A model generated the notes under the pieces. The model had not been told where the DNA came from and made no database searches. It saw nothing but the letters and a program-made list of their open reading frames with translations. From positions 17,237,501 through 17,301,500 of the forward strand of contig JAEOAD010000024.1 in assembly GCA_036365145.1 (NCBI GenBank): a stretch of 64,000 bases of DNA, in the 5' to 3' direction. This document shows positions 1 through 11,924 of the stretch, piece by piece (the stretch's first letter is position 1; each line of letters opens with the position of its first letter). This stretch comes from Orientallactaga sibirica. Lineage: Eukaryota; Chordata; Mammalia; Rodentia; Dipodidae. The position numbers and the translations under genes are program-made.

Positions 1-785
1 TCCAGGAAGGTCTTCCATGTCTAGGGCTCATCAATTAAAAGACCTGAAGCCAAGGTGAAATTAAACCTTAATTCTGGGATTGGTGATGGTTAAGAGGGAA
101 GCATTAGTTAGTTCTAAAGCCAGAGAGAAGACCAAATTCAAATCTGTTCAAAATTACTCGGGAGATCTTTTAAATCACCTATAATATATACTGACTCCAC
201 TGCTGACTCTAAATCTGAGAGCCACAAATCTAGATTGAAAGATGTGCACAAAAGATGTGTCAGTTTGAGTCAAATAAAAATCTTCTTGCTAATCTTTAGA
301 ATTTCCTCCATTTGTTTCAATCTTAACCTTCCGTGACTTTAAAATATGGTAATGGACTTGTTGGTTGTTGAAGGAATTTAATGTGATTGTGGTGATACAT
401 CTTTTAGTGTATTGAAAACTTTAATTCAGAATCCAATATGTCACACAAAGTGTTGTGTCAATATGCCAAGACTGGCGCAGACAAATGTGTTGGAGTGTTG
501 CAGGAACTGTCATCTTTAAGGAAGCAACTGAGATGGATAGAACAGGGAAAATGAGACATGTGAATGCTAGATAAAATTTGTGATGCTAACATTGAGCCCA
601 TTATTTCTTAGCAGCCAGTATGAGATCTTTTGTGGTTTGGGCAAAAATTCTTTGAACCACAAAGCAGACTCGAGTATCCTAATAAGATGTATCATTCTAG
701 ATGCATTTGTTCTCTGAAAATTATGTCATTCTTTCCTTTTCTCATGCTAAACACTCAAAATAGGCTAACAAAATGCAATAATATC
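1..785. other. unique AT-rich sequence, no feature recognised
   Basis: I see no long open frame, RNA gene or recognisable repeat. It is probably intergenic or intronic. Confidence 0.5.
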
Positions 786-927
786 GGGCTGGAGAAATGA
801 CTTAGCAGTTTAAGGTGCATACCTGCGAAGCCTAAGGACCCAATTTATATTCTCCAGGTCCCACAGGATGCACATGGTGGCCCATGGTCTGGAGTTTGTT
901 TGCAGTGGCTGGAATCCCTGGAGTACC

Positions 928-961
<34 letters not shown>

Positions 962-1012
962 CACTCACTCTCTCTCTCTCTGACTCTCATAAACAAAAAA
1001 AAAAAAATTTAA
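785..1012 (+). mobile_element. DIP-type B2-superfamily SINE, subtype A
   Basis: The tRNA-like head (gggctggagaaatgactta) leads into the short body, a CT microsatellite at about 932-985 and an A-rich tail. A 12-base TSD, atgcaataatat, is seen at 773-784 and 1023-1034, so both ends are well placed. Confidence 0.9.
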
Positions 1013-1394
1013 ACAGATTAAGATGCAATAATATGTAGACTTATTAATATACCCAAACATGTCCAATTTACATGGACATGACTTGAGAGAAAATGGGCAT
1101 GATGTTAAGAAAGGTAAGAAAAAGAAAAAACACACATTACATGAGCAAAACGTTTTATCTTTCACCAAAAAATACTGTACTGGGTGATATAATGAATGTT
1201 TGGTTCAGATGGGGTTCAGTTAAAATAATCAGTGTTGTCTCAAAGGGTTAAAGATACGGTATCAGTTATGATCGTCCAAAAACAGGTGATGGCATTTCCA
1301 AAAGAGGAGTCCCCAAAATGACCACTTTCACAAATCCACACTGGGAGTCAACTGGGGATTCGTTCTCAGCTCTGCTCCAGAAGGGAATATTTTC

Positions 1395-1608
1395 TTTATA
1401 AATTTATTTTTAGTTTTATTTATTTATTTGAGACAGAAAGAGAGAGAGAGAAAAAGAATGGACATGCCAGGGCCTCTAGCCACTGCAAACAAACTCCAGA
1501 CACACGCACCACCTTATGCATCTGGCTTATGTAGGTCCTGGGGAATCTATCCTGGATCTTTAGTCTTTGCAGGCAAGTGCCTTAACCATTAAGCCATCTC
1601 TCCAGCCC
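1395..1608 (-). mobile_element. DIP-type SINE, subtype A
   Basis: Reverse-strand copy: T-rich tail and GA run on the left, then the body (gccagggcctctagccactg), ending in the complemented head aagccatctctccagccc. Confidence 0.9.
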
Positions 1609-2000
1609 GAAAACATTCAAAAGCCCGCTGTATTTTTTTTTAAGGAACAAAAGCATGATATTTATGAAACACTGATGAGATGCAAACTTCCCAAATTCTT
1701 TTCTAGATTTGATCACAGGTAGAGGTCTCTCCTGCACTCTAGTTCTGTATGATTTTGATGCCAGGATCGCGGACACCCTAGTTTTAGAGGTGAGTGATAG
1801 GACCCAATGGTTGACTGAATCACCACTCTGGACACTCTTACGGGCAGACAGGGGTGGCCTCTTTCTTTCCCCTTCTGTTTCCTCTCTCTCTATTCTAATA
1901 TCTTCGCACTTGTCTCCATAAGTCCTGCCCCATACATGAGATCACTACCATTTCTGAATTCACCCTACTTTGATCTTATTCTGCTTCACACTGAGTGTGG
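1609..2000. other. unique sequence, no feature recognised
   Basis: Contains only short chance frames of 60-70 codons on either strand. Confidence 0.4.
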
Positions 2001-2016
2001 GTTTTAATTTCTTTTT

Positions 2017-2243
2017 AAAAAATATTTAATTCATTTATTTACTTATGCATTTAAGAGACAGGGAAAGAGGCAGATAGAGAGAAAGAAAGAATGGGCTTGC
2101 CAGGGTCTCTAGCCACTGCAAACAAATTCCAGCACATGTACCACTGTATGTATCTGGCTTACATGATGGGTACTGGGGAATCAAAACTGGTCCCTAGGCT
2201 TTGCAGGCAAGTACCTTAACCACTAAGTCATCTCTCTGGCCCT
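2017..2243 (-). mobile_element. DIP-type SINE, subtype A
   Basis: Complete reverse copy. The left flank gttttaatttctttt (from 2001) and the right flank gttttgaatttctcttt (from about 2245) form an imperfect TSD, which suggests a moderately old insertion. Confidence 0.88.
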
Positions 2244-2289
2244 GGTTTTGAATTTCTCTTTACGTGACCATTAAACCTAGAGGGCTGGG

Positions 2290-2455
2290 TCTAGCAATAG
2301 CCACCATCTGTTGAGGGGTTGCTGTGCACATATCACCTGAATTACCCACCTTCATTCTTAAGGAAACTGAAGCTTGGTTACCTGTCTAATCCACATTTGC
2401 ACAGCTCATCAGCAGAAGCAGTGGTTGGAATTCAGAGCACCTGCCTAGAATCAAT
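2290..2455 (-). repeat. MIR-like ancient SINE fragment
   Basis: Reads as the MIR reverse strand: ...aaggaaactgaagctt..., then a cacagctcatcag-type core and ggttggaattcagagcacc. Diverged, assigned from the remembered consensus only. Confidence 0.6.
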
Positions 2456-3968
2456 GCATCAATGACAGAACATTTCTTCCTCTCCTGACCTTGCCTTGGA
2501 TGCTGGGTGGGGTGGGGAAGCTAAAAATATGTTCTGGAATACAATGTGATTGTAGAAATACAGTTTTCTCTGCTTCTTATGAACAATTTTGGCTAGAGGG
2601 GGCTATAAACATTAATGGAAAATGTCTGGATTTTGTCTGAGGCAAAGATCCTCCTTACATGGTTGTATTCGATACTTTACCAGAAGATATTCTTTCTGTT
2701 TTTTTAAAAATATTTTCAATAAAACATCTTTAATCATTTGCAAGAATTTCTTGTATTTAAATATTGAATTCTTGGTTCCTTTTTTTTTTCCTTCCTTTTC
2801 GTTCTGATTATTCTGTAGGTTTTTGGCAATGTTGAGATTCTGGTTTTCTAATTTGCTGCTGCTTGCCTGGTAATATTTTCCTTTCAATTTGCAAGCAGCA
2901 GCTGTGCGATGTGAGTGTGCTGGCTGACATCCTCCATTTCTGCTCTATATCTCTCATTAGCATGCTGAAAACTATGCATCACTTATACAGTGATCCCAGC
3001 TCCACACCCTGCCCCCCTCTGCACATATTTAAAACTAATTGAGTGAGTTATTTTAAGAAAACTGCAATCAGGGTTTTGGTGTTTATCAAGTTCTTAAGAT
3101 AAATCTTTTAAGATCTAAATGACATAATTCTCATTACTGCTTAGACTTATCAGGGATTAAGTTAAATACATTATAGTATGATTTATGCATGGTTCAATTC
3201 ATTAGTTCATATTTCCAGTGATAATTTTTGATATTTTCCTTTCTTTGATGATACAAAAAATTAAAAAAAAACCACGTTGATAACACTTCCTGTAGTAGCC
3301 TAGTGACTAAGATTACATAACCTCTCACACTTTGTGACAGGAAATCAGAGTTTTGCTCTACTCCATTACAAATTATAGGTCAAGCTACATCTTTCGCTCC
3401 ACATCTTTTTTCCATCTCAATTGGCAGCATATTGAGGGTTTGCACGGATCATCAAGCCAAAGGGCTCAATGCTTGGAATACTCCCTGAGAAGTTATTCAG
3501 CCTTGACTTTCTGTTTCTAACACTCCCCTGACCCATGGAATTAATATCATTTGTATTCTATTGACTTTAGAATTAGTCTGTTCTCTCAGTCCCAAATTCA
3601 CATTAACATGCATTACTTGAAGTCTCCACTATGATACTGAATGGATACCATGATGAAATTAAACAACAGGATGCTGATGTCCACCTTCTGCATCTCGCTG
3701 GGGGTACAATTCATTCAAACCTGTTCTCCAGTTCACTGTTCACATCCCAGGGAATACACCATTTACCTGTTTCTCGGGCCTAGTCTTTAGCAATTATCTG
3801 TAATCTCTCTTTCTTCTTGAATGCTTTATTCAATTCCCCAAAAAGTGTTATGGACACTACGTCTAAAATATATCCTAAATTTTGGCTATATAAATTTTAG
3901 CCACATAACTGTCTTTTCTAATTTTGTACCTTCAACATGTGGAAGCTCACAATGAACAAACTGCTTTG
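2456..3968. other. unique sequence with a possible conserved block
   Basis: No repeat or gene recognised. At 2885-3060 the text is complex and not repeat-like, with an E-box CAGCTG and a run of short homeobox-type AT motifs. It could be conserved non-coding DNA, but only alignment can show that. Confidence 0.35.
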
Positions 3969-3969
3969 T

Positions 3970-4330
3970 ATATCATAAATCAGATCATCGCATTTGCCTG
4001 CTGAAGCCCTTTGCAATCACCTTGTAACAAGAGGATCAGATTACAACTACCAGCTTCCTCATCCTGACCTATCAGAACCCGCATCATTGAGCCCGTGGCC
4101 CCTCCCCAACTTCCTCTCCTTCCGTGCCTTCCTTGCTTGCTTACTGCATTCCATGCTCATGCCAAGTTCATTTCCTTCCCAGCCTTCTTGCCTTCTTGCC
4201 TTCCCTTTAGCTTTTACTGAGTTCCTCTCACTGTTGTATTGCCAATTCAGTGCTTACTGGTCTTCTAGGTAGAGAGCCCCTTGCCAGTTCCAGCCAGGTC
4301 ACCATATTTTCCACATAGCGCTCACCACTG
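3970..4330 (+). repeat. L2 LINE 3'-end remnant
   Basis: Order of motifs matches the L2 end: atcagatcatcgcatttgcc, then gaagccctttgcaatcacc, cctcatcctgacct, cccgtggcccctcccc and a C/T-rich stretch with gccttcttgcc. A 92-codon frame inside (from 3994) is a by-product of this repeat. Confidence 0.65.
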
Positions 4331-4519
4331 CATGCACTCTACTTAAGTACTAGAATCACATCTACACCACGTTGGGTACTTAGAACAGGTTATTTTGACT
4401 AACTGACCATAGCAGGAATTAGAATAAGAAAAGAGTAATCTCCAAATTTCTCAAAGACAGAAGAGAATACAGGTGAAAATAGTTTTGAGTTAGGCCTTCT
4501 TTGGAACTCTTTGTTTTTT

Positions 4520-4685
4520 TGACCTTAGTAAGTTTCTAGCTCCTCCATGTTTCAATATCTGTAACATGGAGATTATAATACTGCTTATATCTCAATTTTT
4601 CTATGAGGGTTAAATAACCATATGCGTAAAAACTTTGGGCACAGTGCCTGACACATATAAATAAGTAATTATACAATAAATGAAT
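4520..4685 (+). repeat. MIR SINE remnant
   Basis: Forward MIR order: tccatgtttcaatatctgta, gagattataatactgc, gagggttaaataa, cacagtgcctgacacata, ending near ataaatg. Ancient and mutated. Confidence 0.75.
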
Positions 4686-4898
4686 GCCCATTTTATAATG
4701 ACCACGGGTATCACCACAATCCTTAGCACTGTGCTTCTAATCTCTGGGAAGAATAGTGACAGGTCTTCTCAGGATTCGTCAGCCCTTAGTGGAAAACACT
4801 AGTGACTCTGCACAGAAGTATAGAAAATGGCAACATCATTGTTATGTTTAGACTTGTGATTTGTAAAGAGAGAAGTATGATGTCAAAACTCTGCCCCA

Positions 4899-5129
4899 GG
4901 GCTAGAGAGATTGCTTAGTGGTTAAGGCACTTGCCTGTGAAGCCTAAGGACCCGTGTTTGACTCTCCAGATCCCATGTATGCCAAACACACAAAGGTGAG
5001 GCAAGTGTAAAGTTGCACATGCCCACTAGGTGGTACAAGCATCTGGAGTTCGATTTCAGTGGCTAAGGCCCTGGTGTGCCAATTCTCTCTCTTTCTCCCT
5101 CTGTCTCTCTCTCTCTCAAAAAAAAAAAT
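4899..5129 (+). mobile_element. DIP-type SINE, subtype B
   Basis: Head gggctagagagattgcttag, then the subtype B block (cacaaaggtgaggcaagtgt and catgcccactaggtgg), CT run and A11 tail. Confidence 0.9.
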
Positions 5130-5137
5130 TACCTCTG

Positions 5138-5286
5138 GACCAACCAATAGCATCAGCAACTCCTGGACACTGGTTAGAAATAGAGTTTTCCCGAGCCTGC
5201 CCCTCATAGCCCAGGATGGAGCCCAGCAGACTGTCTTGGAACAAACCTTAGAGGTCATTCTAATACACTCTTCAGTTTAAGAACAT
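5138..5286 (+). mobile_element. MER5-type hAT (Charlie) MITE
   Basis: Contains agcatcagcaactcctgg, ggttagaaatagag, gagcccagcagactgt, aggtcattctaatacac and tcagtttaagaaca, in the order of the MER5 consensus. A non-autonomous DNA transposon shared by placental mammals. The DIP at 4899-5129 ends just before it. Confidence 0.7.
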
Positions 5287-6402
5287 CCAGCTTAGATCAC
5301 AGCCAATAGTCCTGACCACCATATCAAAATAATATACAGTTGACACTCAGTGTCCATCTTGGCCTCCATGAAGTGGTGTTCAGCATCAGGAAGGACCTGT
5401 CACAGAGCACCCAACAAACCCTGCATGGCCTAGTATACAGGCCATGACTCTGCCAGCTCAGAGATCTCAGAAAGCAGTAGTGCCCACATGGAGACCAAAT
5501 GGCCATCAGGTTTCTGCTCTTGGCATCCAAAGGAGAAAGAAAACTGGCCATTTGGAAAAGAGTTAGATGGTGGAAATGGAAGGAAGTGGAACATCAGCTC
5601 ACAGAGCATTGCGTTGAGGACAACTCCTGAGCTACTGGGGGCAAAATTGTCTTGGGAAAAAGAAAAGAGTTTTACCAGTTTATCTGGTTGAGACCGACCA
5701 GAGCACAAGTTGTTAACGTAAGGAAATCATTTTCAAATGTTTACCTGTATACTCCAGTCATGTAACTGCAGATCACATTAAAACTATATTCTTCCAGCTC
5801 TTTTACTTCTTCTTTTACTTCTTCCCTCTCCATCTTTTTTGTTTCCTTGATCTCTTTCCTTTTATCTCCCTTCCTTCTCTTCTGATAACATGAAATTGAA
5901 TGACAAGCAAAGAAAACAAATAGACATGTAATATGATTCACATGATTCATTCTGGTGTTGATGAGAATCAGCTCCAAGCTGGCTTCCCTGGAGGATACTT
6001 AGCGCCACAACAGCATGACCAGCAGGTCTGAGTGCAGCTCAGGACTTTGATCTGACAACTCTTTCTGACACCAACACAAAGGCCTTCCTTTCAGCCAGCA
6101 AGAGCTTATTCTCATCTACCAGATTCTCAACTGTTAGCATGGCTAGGGAAGATCCCCAGGAGCTGAAAGGCCATGTTCCTTTGATGACATCAAATGCACA
6201 AGAAGAATTTCCTATGGCTTTAAAAAGAAGAGATTTCATTTACTTCTAGGTTGCTATTTTAGATGCACCTTCCATGTGAACATCTGTTGTAATGGCCCAG
6301 AATAAACCTTCAGGTGCAGTAGAGGAGCCCAGCAGAACCATTGTATGATCCATTTAAACTTGATTGAACTGAGAGGTAATATAAGATAAAATCCTAAAAT
6401 TT
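5287..6402. other. unassigned sequence with a pyrimidine-rich tract
   Basis: No known gene. At about 5795-5885 the plus strand is a run of CTTCTTTT-type pyrimidines. The 67-92 codon frames at 5430-5708 show no recognisable domain. Confidence 0.4.
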
Positions 6403-6410
6403 TGAAAGTA

Positions 6411-6569
6411 GCTGGGCATGGTGGGGCATGCCATTAATCCTAGTACTCAGGAGGCAGAGGTAGGAGGATCCCCATGAGTTTGAGGCCACCTTGAGACTAC
6501 ATAGTGAGTTCAGGTCTAGCCGGCTTAGAGTGAGACCACACCTTGAAAACCCCCCAACAAAAAAATGTC
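6411..6569 (+). mobile_element. B1 SINE (7SL-derived), full length
   Basis: Starts gctgggcatggtggggcatg, has the B1 core (aggcagaggtaggagga) and an A-rich tail. TSD tgaaagta at 6403-6410 and 6570-6577. Confidence 0.92.
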
Positions 6570-6771
6570 TGAAAGTAAGTGATGGCAGAGAGGCAAGTTA
6601 TTTGACATTTTCCTCTTATTTTCCTTCTGTGCTAGTGTGGCTTATGTCTACCCTAATCAGCAAACAATACTCATCCTCACTTCCTTTTCTCCTAGACTTT
6701 GTGCATTTTATACTTAATTTGGTAATAATTTATTTTACTTACCAAGCAGTTTTGTAAAGGATGAATTTATA

Positions 6772-6991
6772 GGGCTGGAGGGATGGCTTAGTGATTAAGG
6801 CATTTGCCTACAAAGCCAGAGGACCTTGGTTCGATTCCCCAGGACCCACATAATCCAGATGCACAAGGGGGCACACCCATCTGGAATTCGTTTGCAGTGG
6901 CTGGAGGCCCTGGTGCATCCATTCTCTGTCTCTCTGTCTCTCTCTCTCTGACTCTCTCAAATAAATAAAACTTAAAAAGAATTTAAGAATA
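6772..6991 (+). mobile_element. DIP-type SINE, subtype A
   Basis: Complete copy ending aaataaataaaac. Flanking aatttata at 6764-6771 and 6992-6999 is a probable TSD. Confidence 0.9.
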
Positions 6992-7138
6992 AATTTATAT
7001 ACTATTACACTTAAGGTATTTAGTCCTATATCATTATTTTATTGTTTGACTTTTATTTTGAAGAGATTACTAACATTGCAGTAAGGAGATAAACTTATTT
7101 TATTGTAATTATGCCCTCATGACAAAAATACAGTATAT

Positions 7139-7366
7139 ATGTTTTTAAATATTTTATTTTTTTTTTTTATTTATTTGACAGAGAAAGAAGGAGGGAGAAA
7201 GAGAGAGAGAGAGAATGGGCACACCAGGGTCTCCAACCATTGCAAACGAACTCTGGACATGTGCACCACCTTGTGCATCTGGCTTATGTGGGTCCTGGGG
7301 AATCATACCTGGGTCCTTTGGTTTTGCAGGCAAATGCCTTAATTGCTAAGCCATCCCTCCAGGCCC
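7139..7366 (-). mobile_element. DIP-type SINE, subtype A
   Basis: Reverse copy with T-rich tail, GA run, body and head ccatccctccaggcccc. agtatat flanks it at 7132-7138 and 7374-7380. Confidence 0.9.
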
Positions 7367-7399
7367 CCAAATTAGTATATTATTTATTTACTTAATGCA

Positions 7400-7800
7400 C
7401 AATGAATTATCTCAAAACATAGGAAATAAAAGAAATATTTTTTCTACACATGGATTTTTAGCTACTGAATGCTGTGGTCAGGATCTGACACAGACGTGCA
7501 GGCCAATACTTCAGTCATCTGAAGCTTTCCTTGGGAAGGGGACCTGCTCAGAATCCTCTCTCGCTGTTCCCAAGGGTTCTCTCCCTATGGTGAGCTGGAG
7601 ACTCCAGGGCTGCTTGAATATCTGCATGACATGGTAACTGACTTCTTACAGAGTTAGTGGGGAGAGAGAGGGAGGGAGAGAGAAAGAGGAGGGAGAGAGA
7701 GAAATGAACAAGCCTCAGTGCAACAGTGAATCTTATACTAGCCTCCAGAATCACACTGTCACTTCTGCCACATTGAATTCATTAGCTAAGAGCCACTAAG
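7400..7800. repeat. possible ancient interspersed repeat with GA-rich insert
   Basis: Pieces such as agggctgcttgaatatctgc, catgacatggtaactgactt and agaatcacactgtcacttct resemble a dispersed mammalian repeat, probably LTR-derived, but I cannot name the family. A GGGA/GA purine run sits at 7655-7705. Confidence 0.35.
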
Positions 7801-8348
7801 GAAGCCTACACTCAAGGGAGCTTAATTAGTTCCATCCATCGCAAGGAGTGTTTAAGATTTTGAGAACATAATGTAACTCAGCACAATTGGCCAGCAAACT
7901 TCAACTGAACAAACATTTCTTCCTAAAAGAAGTATTCAAACAATTTGAGTTTAATTTACATTCTCAAAAATCACAATCCCACAGATGACAGAATGATTAA
8001 AACACATATCTGAAAAATATCAAGCACTGATTTTTTTTTTTTTTTAGTAATCACATTTGGCTGGAGACTTTATTCTAACTAGTTTCAGAATAACATAGAT
8101 GTAATTTAAGTTAATGACAATTAATGTGTAAGCAAGCAAAAGCCAATAGTGTTTTAAGTGTTAAAAATAGATGAGTGGCTGAGGCAGGGAGTTGTAAGAG
8201 TTACAGGTTGGGATGAGACAAGATCATTAGAGTGTGTCAGATGTCACAGCTCTTAGAAGCTATGTAAGTGCTTTAAGCATTTCTCCTTCCATTTAAGGAC
8301 CCAATGGAAAGCTTGAGGTAGAGAAATGACCCTTATATGATGTTATTT
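7801..8348. other. unique AT-rich sequence, no feature recognised
   Basis: Only a T15 run at 8031-8045 stands out. Confidence 0.4.
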
Positions 8349-8455
8349 CTTATGGATTTTTTTGGGAGGGGCACTTCAGTAATGGGGATGAATCCCAGAA
8401 CCTTGCACATACTACACAAGTGTTCTACCAGCGAGCCACACCCCATGCCTAGTGT
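8349..8455 (-). repeat. ID-like SINE fragment
   Basis: gatgaatcccagaaccttgc followed by acaagtgttctaccagcgag is the complement of the ID (tRNA-Ala/BC1-like) head, including the B-box region. Confidence 0.7.
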
Positions 8456-8531
8456 ATTATTTGTTAAAAACGCAGTGCAATGTGCAAAATTGAGGAACAA
8501 AAGAGACAAGGTAGGTGACCCTTATAAAATG

Positions 8532-8722
8532 TAGGCTAAAGGGCTTAGCAGTTAAGGTGCTTGCTTGCAAAGCCTAACAATTGGGGTTCATTTCCCCAGT
8601 ACTCACATAAAGGCAGATGCACAATGGCACATGCATCTGGAGTTTGTTTGCAGTAGCTGGAGGTCCTGGCATGCCCTTTTTCTGTGTCTGTCTCTCTTCT
8701 TTCTACCACCCTCTGCTTGCAA

Positions 8723-8765
<43 letters not shown>
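8532..8765 (+). mobile_element. DIP-type SINE, subtype A, with (CA)n tail
   Basis: The 5' head is worn (gtaggctaaagggcttagca). The body ends in a CT-rich part and a (CA)20 run at about 8725-8764, in the tail position. Confidence 0.85.
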
Positions 8766-8767
<2 letters not shown>

Positions 8768-9272
8768 CAGGCTCAGACAAGTGAGTAGGTATTATAGATA
8801 TAGACTAAAACCTGAGTGTGTTTTGAAAACAGAGCCAACAGCACTAGTTGATGAGTTGGATGTGAGTTATGAGAGAAAGAAAGGATGTCTTTGACTGTAG
8901 AAACTGAAGAATCAGTGATACACATTTTCTTATAAGCAGAGAACTGTGTGCAGATCAGATTTGTACATGAGTGGTAATTGCTGGCTGTAGTGTGCTCAGC
9001 TGAGATGCATAATGTAAATGAATTGCCAAGATGCCATCAAGGGACCAACAAGCCACAAATATCACTATGTTGAAAGAAGATTCATCTTTTGATTTAGCTT
9101 CTGGTCCAATAAGAGTCAGCAGTAGGCTCTGCCCATTTCATTTACTCAGAAAGGCAATCTAATGGAGGCTATCTCTAGAAATGCATATATCTTGATGGAA
9201 AAGCCAGGGAAAGGAATATGGTCATGGTGTTCTGGTTCTTTAAGGTTTCTCATGTAAATGACATTTAAAAAT
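8766..9272. other. unique sequence, no feature recognised
   Basis: No repeat or open frame of note. Confidence 0.4.
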
Positions 9273-9505
9273 GGGCTGGAGAGATGGCTTGGTGGCTAAG
9301 GCACTTTCCTGAAAAGCCTAAGGATCCATGTTCACCTCTCCAGATCCCACATAAGCCAGGCACACAAAGGTGAGGCAAGCATAAGGTTGCACATGCCCAC
9401 TAGGTGGCACAAGCATCTGGAGTTTGATTGCAGTGTCTGAAGCCCTGGCGTGCCAATTTTCTCTATTTCCCTCTCTCTCTCTAAAATAATAAAGAAAAAA
9501 TTTTT
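9273..9505 (+). mobile_element. DIP-type SINE, subtype B
   Basis: Head gggctggagagatggcttgg, subtype B block (gcacatgcccactaggtggc), CT run and A-rich tail with an AATAAAG motif. Confidence 0.92.
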
Positions 9506-10400
9506 AAATGTTTTTAAAAAGTTCCTGCTTACATTTCATTGAGATAAATATGCATATGGCTCATTTACATGAAGAAGAGGTTTCAGAGAAACATAGTTCT
9601 ACCATGTCTCAAAGGAAGGAGAGTGTTTATGGAAAAACTCTAACAGCATCCAGATATCCTAAATAGAAGCGCTCAATATGGTAATGGGCATTTCAGTCTG
9701 GAACCAAGACAGGAGTAAGCTAAGTAATATGTATTTTTAATTGATCAGTCTATAGACAGAGCTTACACAGAGGTGAAATAACCAAGACTGTAGTGTAAGA
9801 CAGAGGCATCTATCAAGTTGGAAAGGAACCATTTGATGTGGGCAGGGAACAAAGCAAACTAAGTATTTGATTATAAATGTAGACAACCTTCTAGATTTAT
9901 TTGAAAGAGAAGTGGAAAGTTGTGTCTGGCCAGGCCCATGTTCTCTGTGAAATAAGAAGCAAAGGATTGGGTGAGCTATGGATTAGAACAAGGAGAATAG
10001 TATGGATGTTGGAGAGAAAGAGAAAGAGAGCCTCTATGGCTCCTGTGGGGAATGAAGAGGAACTGGTGACAACATTAGGGGTTTAGCTGAGGTACAAGTC
10101 ATGAACTTCATCTGTGAGATTTTTCTGTCATGATAGTCATCTGTTCAGGTACAGAGGTATATGAAAGACATATTTCAGTGTGTATGTTGTGCTTGCCAGT
10201 CCACAATGACAGAGAGGGAATAAGCTCGGGATATGATTTTAATGACTGCTCATGGGACTTGAGTTGAAATAACTGCTCATGGGTAAACACAGAGCTAGCC
10301 ATATGAAGTTGTTGACATCCTTAGGTCCTGGGATCCTGGAAAAATTCTTGGCATCAGGACCCTACAGAAAGCTAGAAGGATGAGAGATATTCATTAAACC
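9506..10400. other. unique sequence, no feature recognised
   Basis: Short chance frames only. No repeat recognised. Confidence 0.4.
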
Positions 10401-11610
10401 TGGAGAGGATATCATGAAGACCTTAATCTTCTCCTGTTTCTTTCTCTCTCTCTCCCTCTTCTCTCTCTGCTCTCTTTCTGTTTTATATTACCTATCTTTT
10501 TCTTCCTTCTTCCTTGGTGCTGACCTGTAATACCCAGTACCAGAATGTGGTTAACTTCCACAATGAGCTGTTGATCAGAGAAGCCTACAAGGTTTCCCAA
10601 AAGAAGACAGAGTTCTGTCAGAATTTTTGATGTCCCACCAAAGGTTAATGGTAAGACCCTATTGCCAAAGACACCATATGCCATATGTTTTTGGGATGGA
10701 ACATGGAGTGACCTGGCTGGAATCTGGAAGAGGGTCAGCCCCCAGACAGTTAGCATGTCTAGTGCCAGAAGGTGCTACACAAGCAACTGGGGGAAAATGA
10801 CCAACATCTGTGCAAACAACTTGTAGTCTAAGATACTCAGCAGTAAACAACCTGATGTGATGCTCAAACAAGTGCAATAGTGGCACACAGCCATAGTGGG
10901 TAACCAACTGCTCTTGATTTGGCTAACAGATCTACTCAGTGGAATGTAACTCATAGATGGAACTGGGAAACAAATCAAAACCATGTACAAAAAATGAGCC
11001 TGTTCTCCAACATCAAGATCCTGCCAATCATGGGCTATAAGAGGGCCTACGTATATAAAATCTCTCTAAAATAATAATGGCCATCCCACCTATCTGGTGC
11101 TGATTTCTGTCTCTGTTGGAGAATTTGCTTCTCTTTTTCAGATGGATGCCGAACCTGAGGAGAGGATCAGCCTATTGCACCCCACCAGGGTCCCAGCTGA
11201 AACAATAGAGTAACAGGGGAAATGAGCAAGAGTGCAGCTTTCTCCGTGAACTTGACACCAGCACAAGGCTGAAGGAGATAGACACAGAGGACACTCAACT
11301 CTTACTAAACCAGATATCCAGAGACACAGAGGCTCCCTAGACCTCATCACTGAAGTAGACCTAAAACAAACCCAACATGGCTCAGGGAAATTCACTGAAG
11401 AGGGGACGGAAAGATTGTGAGAGCCACAAGTTGGGACATTATTCACAGACACATTGCCCCTTCTCCATAACTGATGGCTACCCCCACAATGCACGAGCCA
11501 CATTCCCCAATGAGGAGGGTCCCTTCGGAGGGGGGAGGACAGATGTTGTAGATATAAGGTCAAATAGGTCACTACAGCAATGTACACAAACCTGGGAAGT
11601 GTAAAAAAGC
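10400..11610 (+). mobile_element. L1 3'-UTR fragment, rodent type
   Basis: The 5' part (10530-10990) carries caatgagctgttgatcagag, caaagacaccatatgcc and gtgcaatagtggcacacagc, which I associate with rodent L1 3' UTRs. The 3' part (11125-11610) shares about 450 bases with fragments at 47563-48058, 53306-53569 and, on the other strand, 15065-15435 (shared word: ccataactgatggct). A G-rich tract (ggaggggggaggac) lies near the end, as in many L1 3' UTRs. The 149-codon frame on the minus strand (11138-11587) is a shadow of this UTR. No ORF2 coding part is left. Confidence 0.75.
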
Positions 11611-11771
11611 AAGAGAAGAATGCTGAAAGGTGAGAACATTTAAAAAGAGGTAGAAATATGCAAAGAGCATAAAAGTTAACATTTGGCTTTTTGGCAGATT
11701 AAGCTAAATTTTTGAGAATAAGGGATTATAATAAAGTAAAACAAGTAAAAAGGCACTTGTTCTAAACTCGA

Positions 11772-11921
11772 GCCGGGCGTGGTGGTGCACGCCTTTAGTC
11801 CCAGCACTCGGGAGGCAGAGGTAGGAAGATCGTCGTGAGTTTGAGGTCACCCTGAGACTCCATAGTGAATTCCCGGTCAGCCCATGCTAGAGCGAAACTC
11901 TTCCTTGAAAAAAAAAAAAGT
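11772..11921 (+). mobile_element. B1 SINE, well preserved
   Basis: gccgggcgtggtggtgcacg start, intact A- and B-box region and an A12 tail. Several CpGs are retained (gcgtgg, gatcgtcgtg, gagcgaa), which suggests a fairly young copy. Confidence 0.93.
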
Positions 11922-11924
11922 AAC

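Noticed and set aside
4920..5258. Frame overlapping a DIP and a MER5 as a possible exonised protein
   Set aside because: Made entirely of repeat antisense. No splice-site evidence can be judged from this window.
11138..11587. 149-codon open frame on the minus strand, the longest in the window
   Set aside because: It lies wholly within the antisense of an L1 3' UTR whose other copies do not keep the frame.
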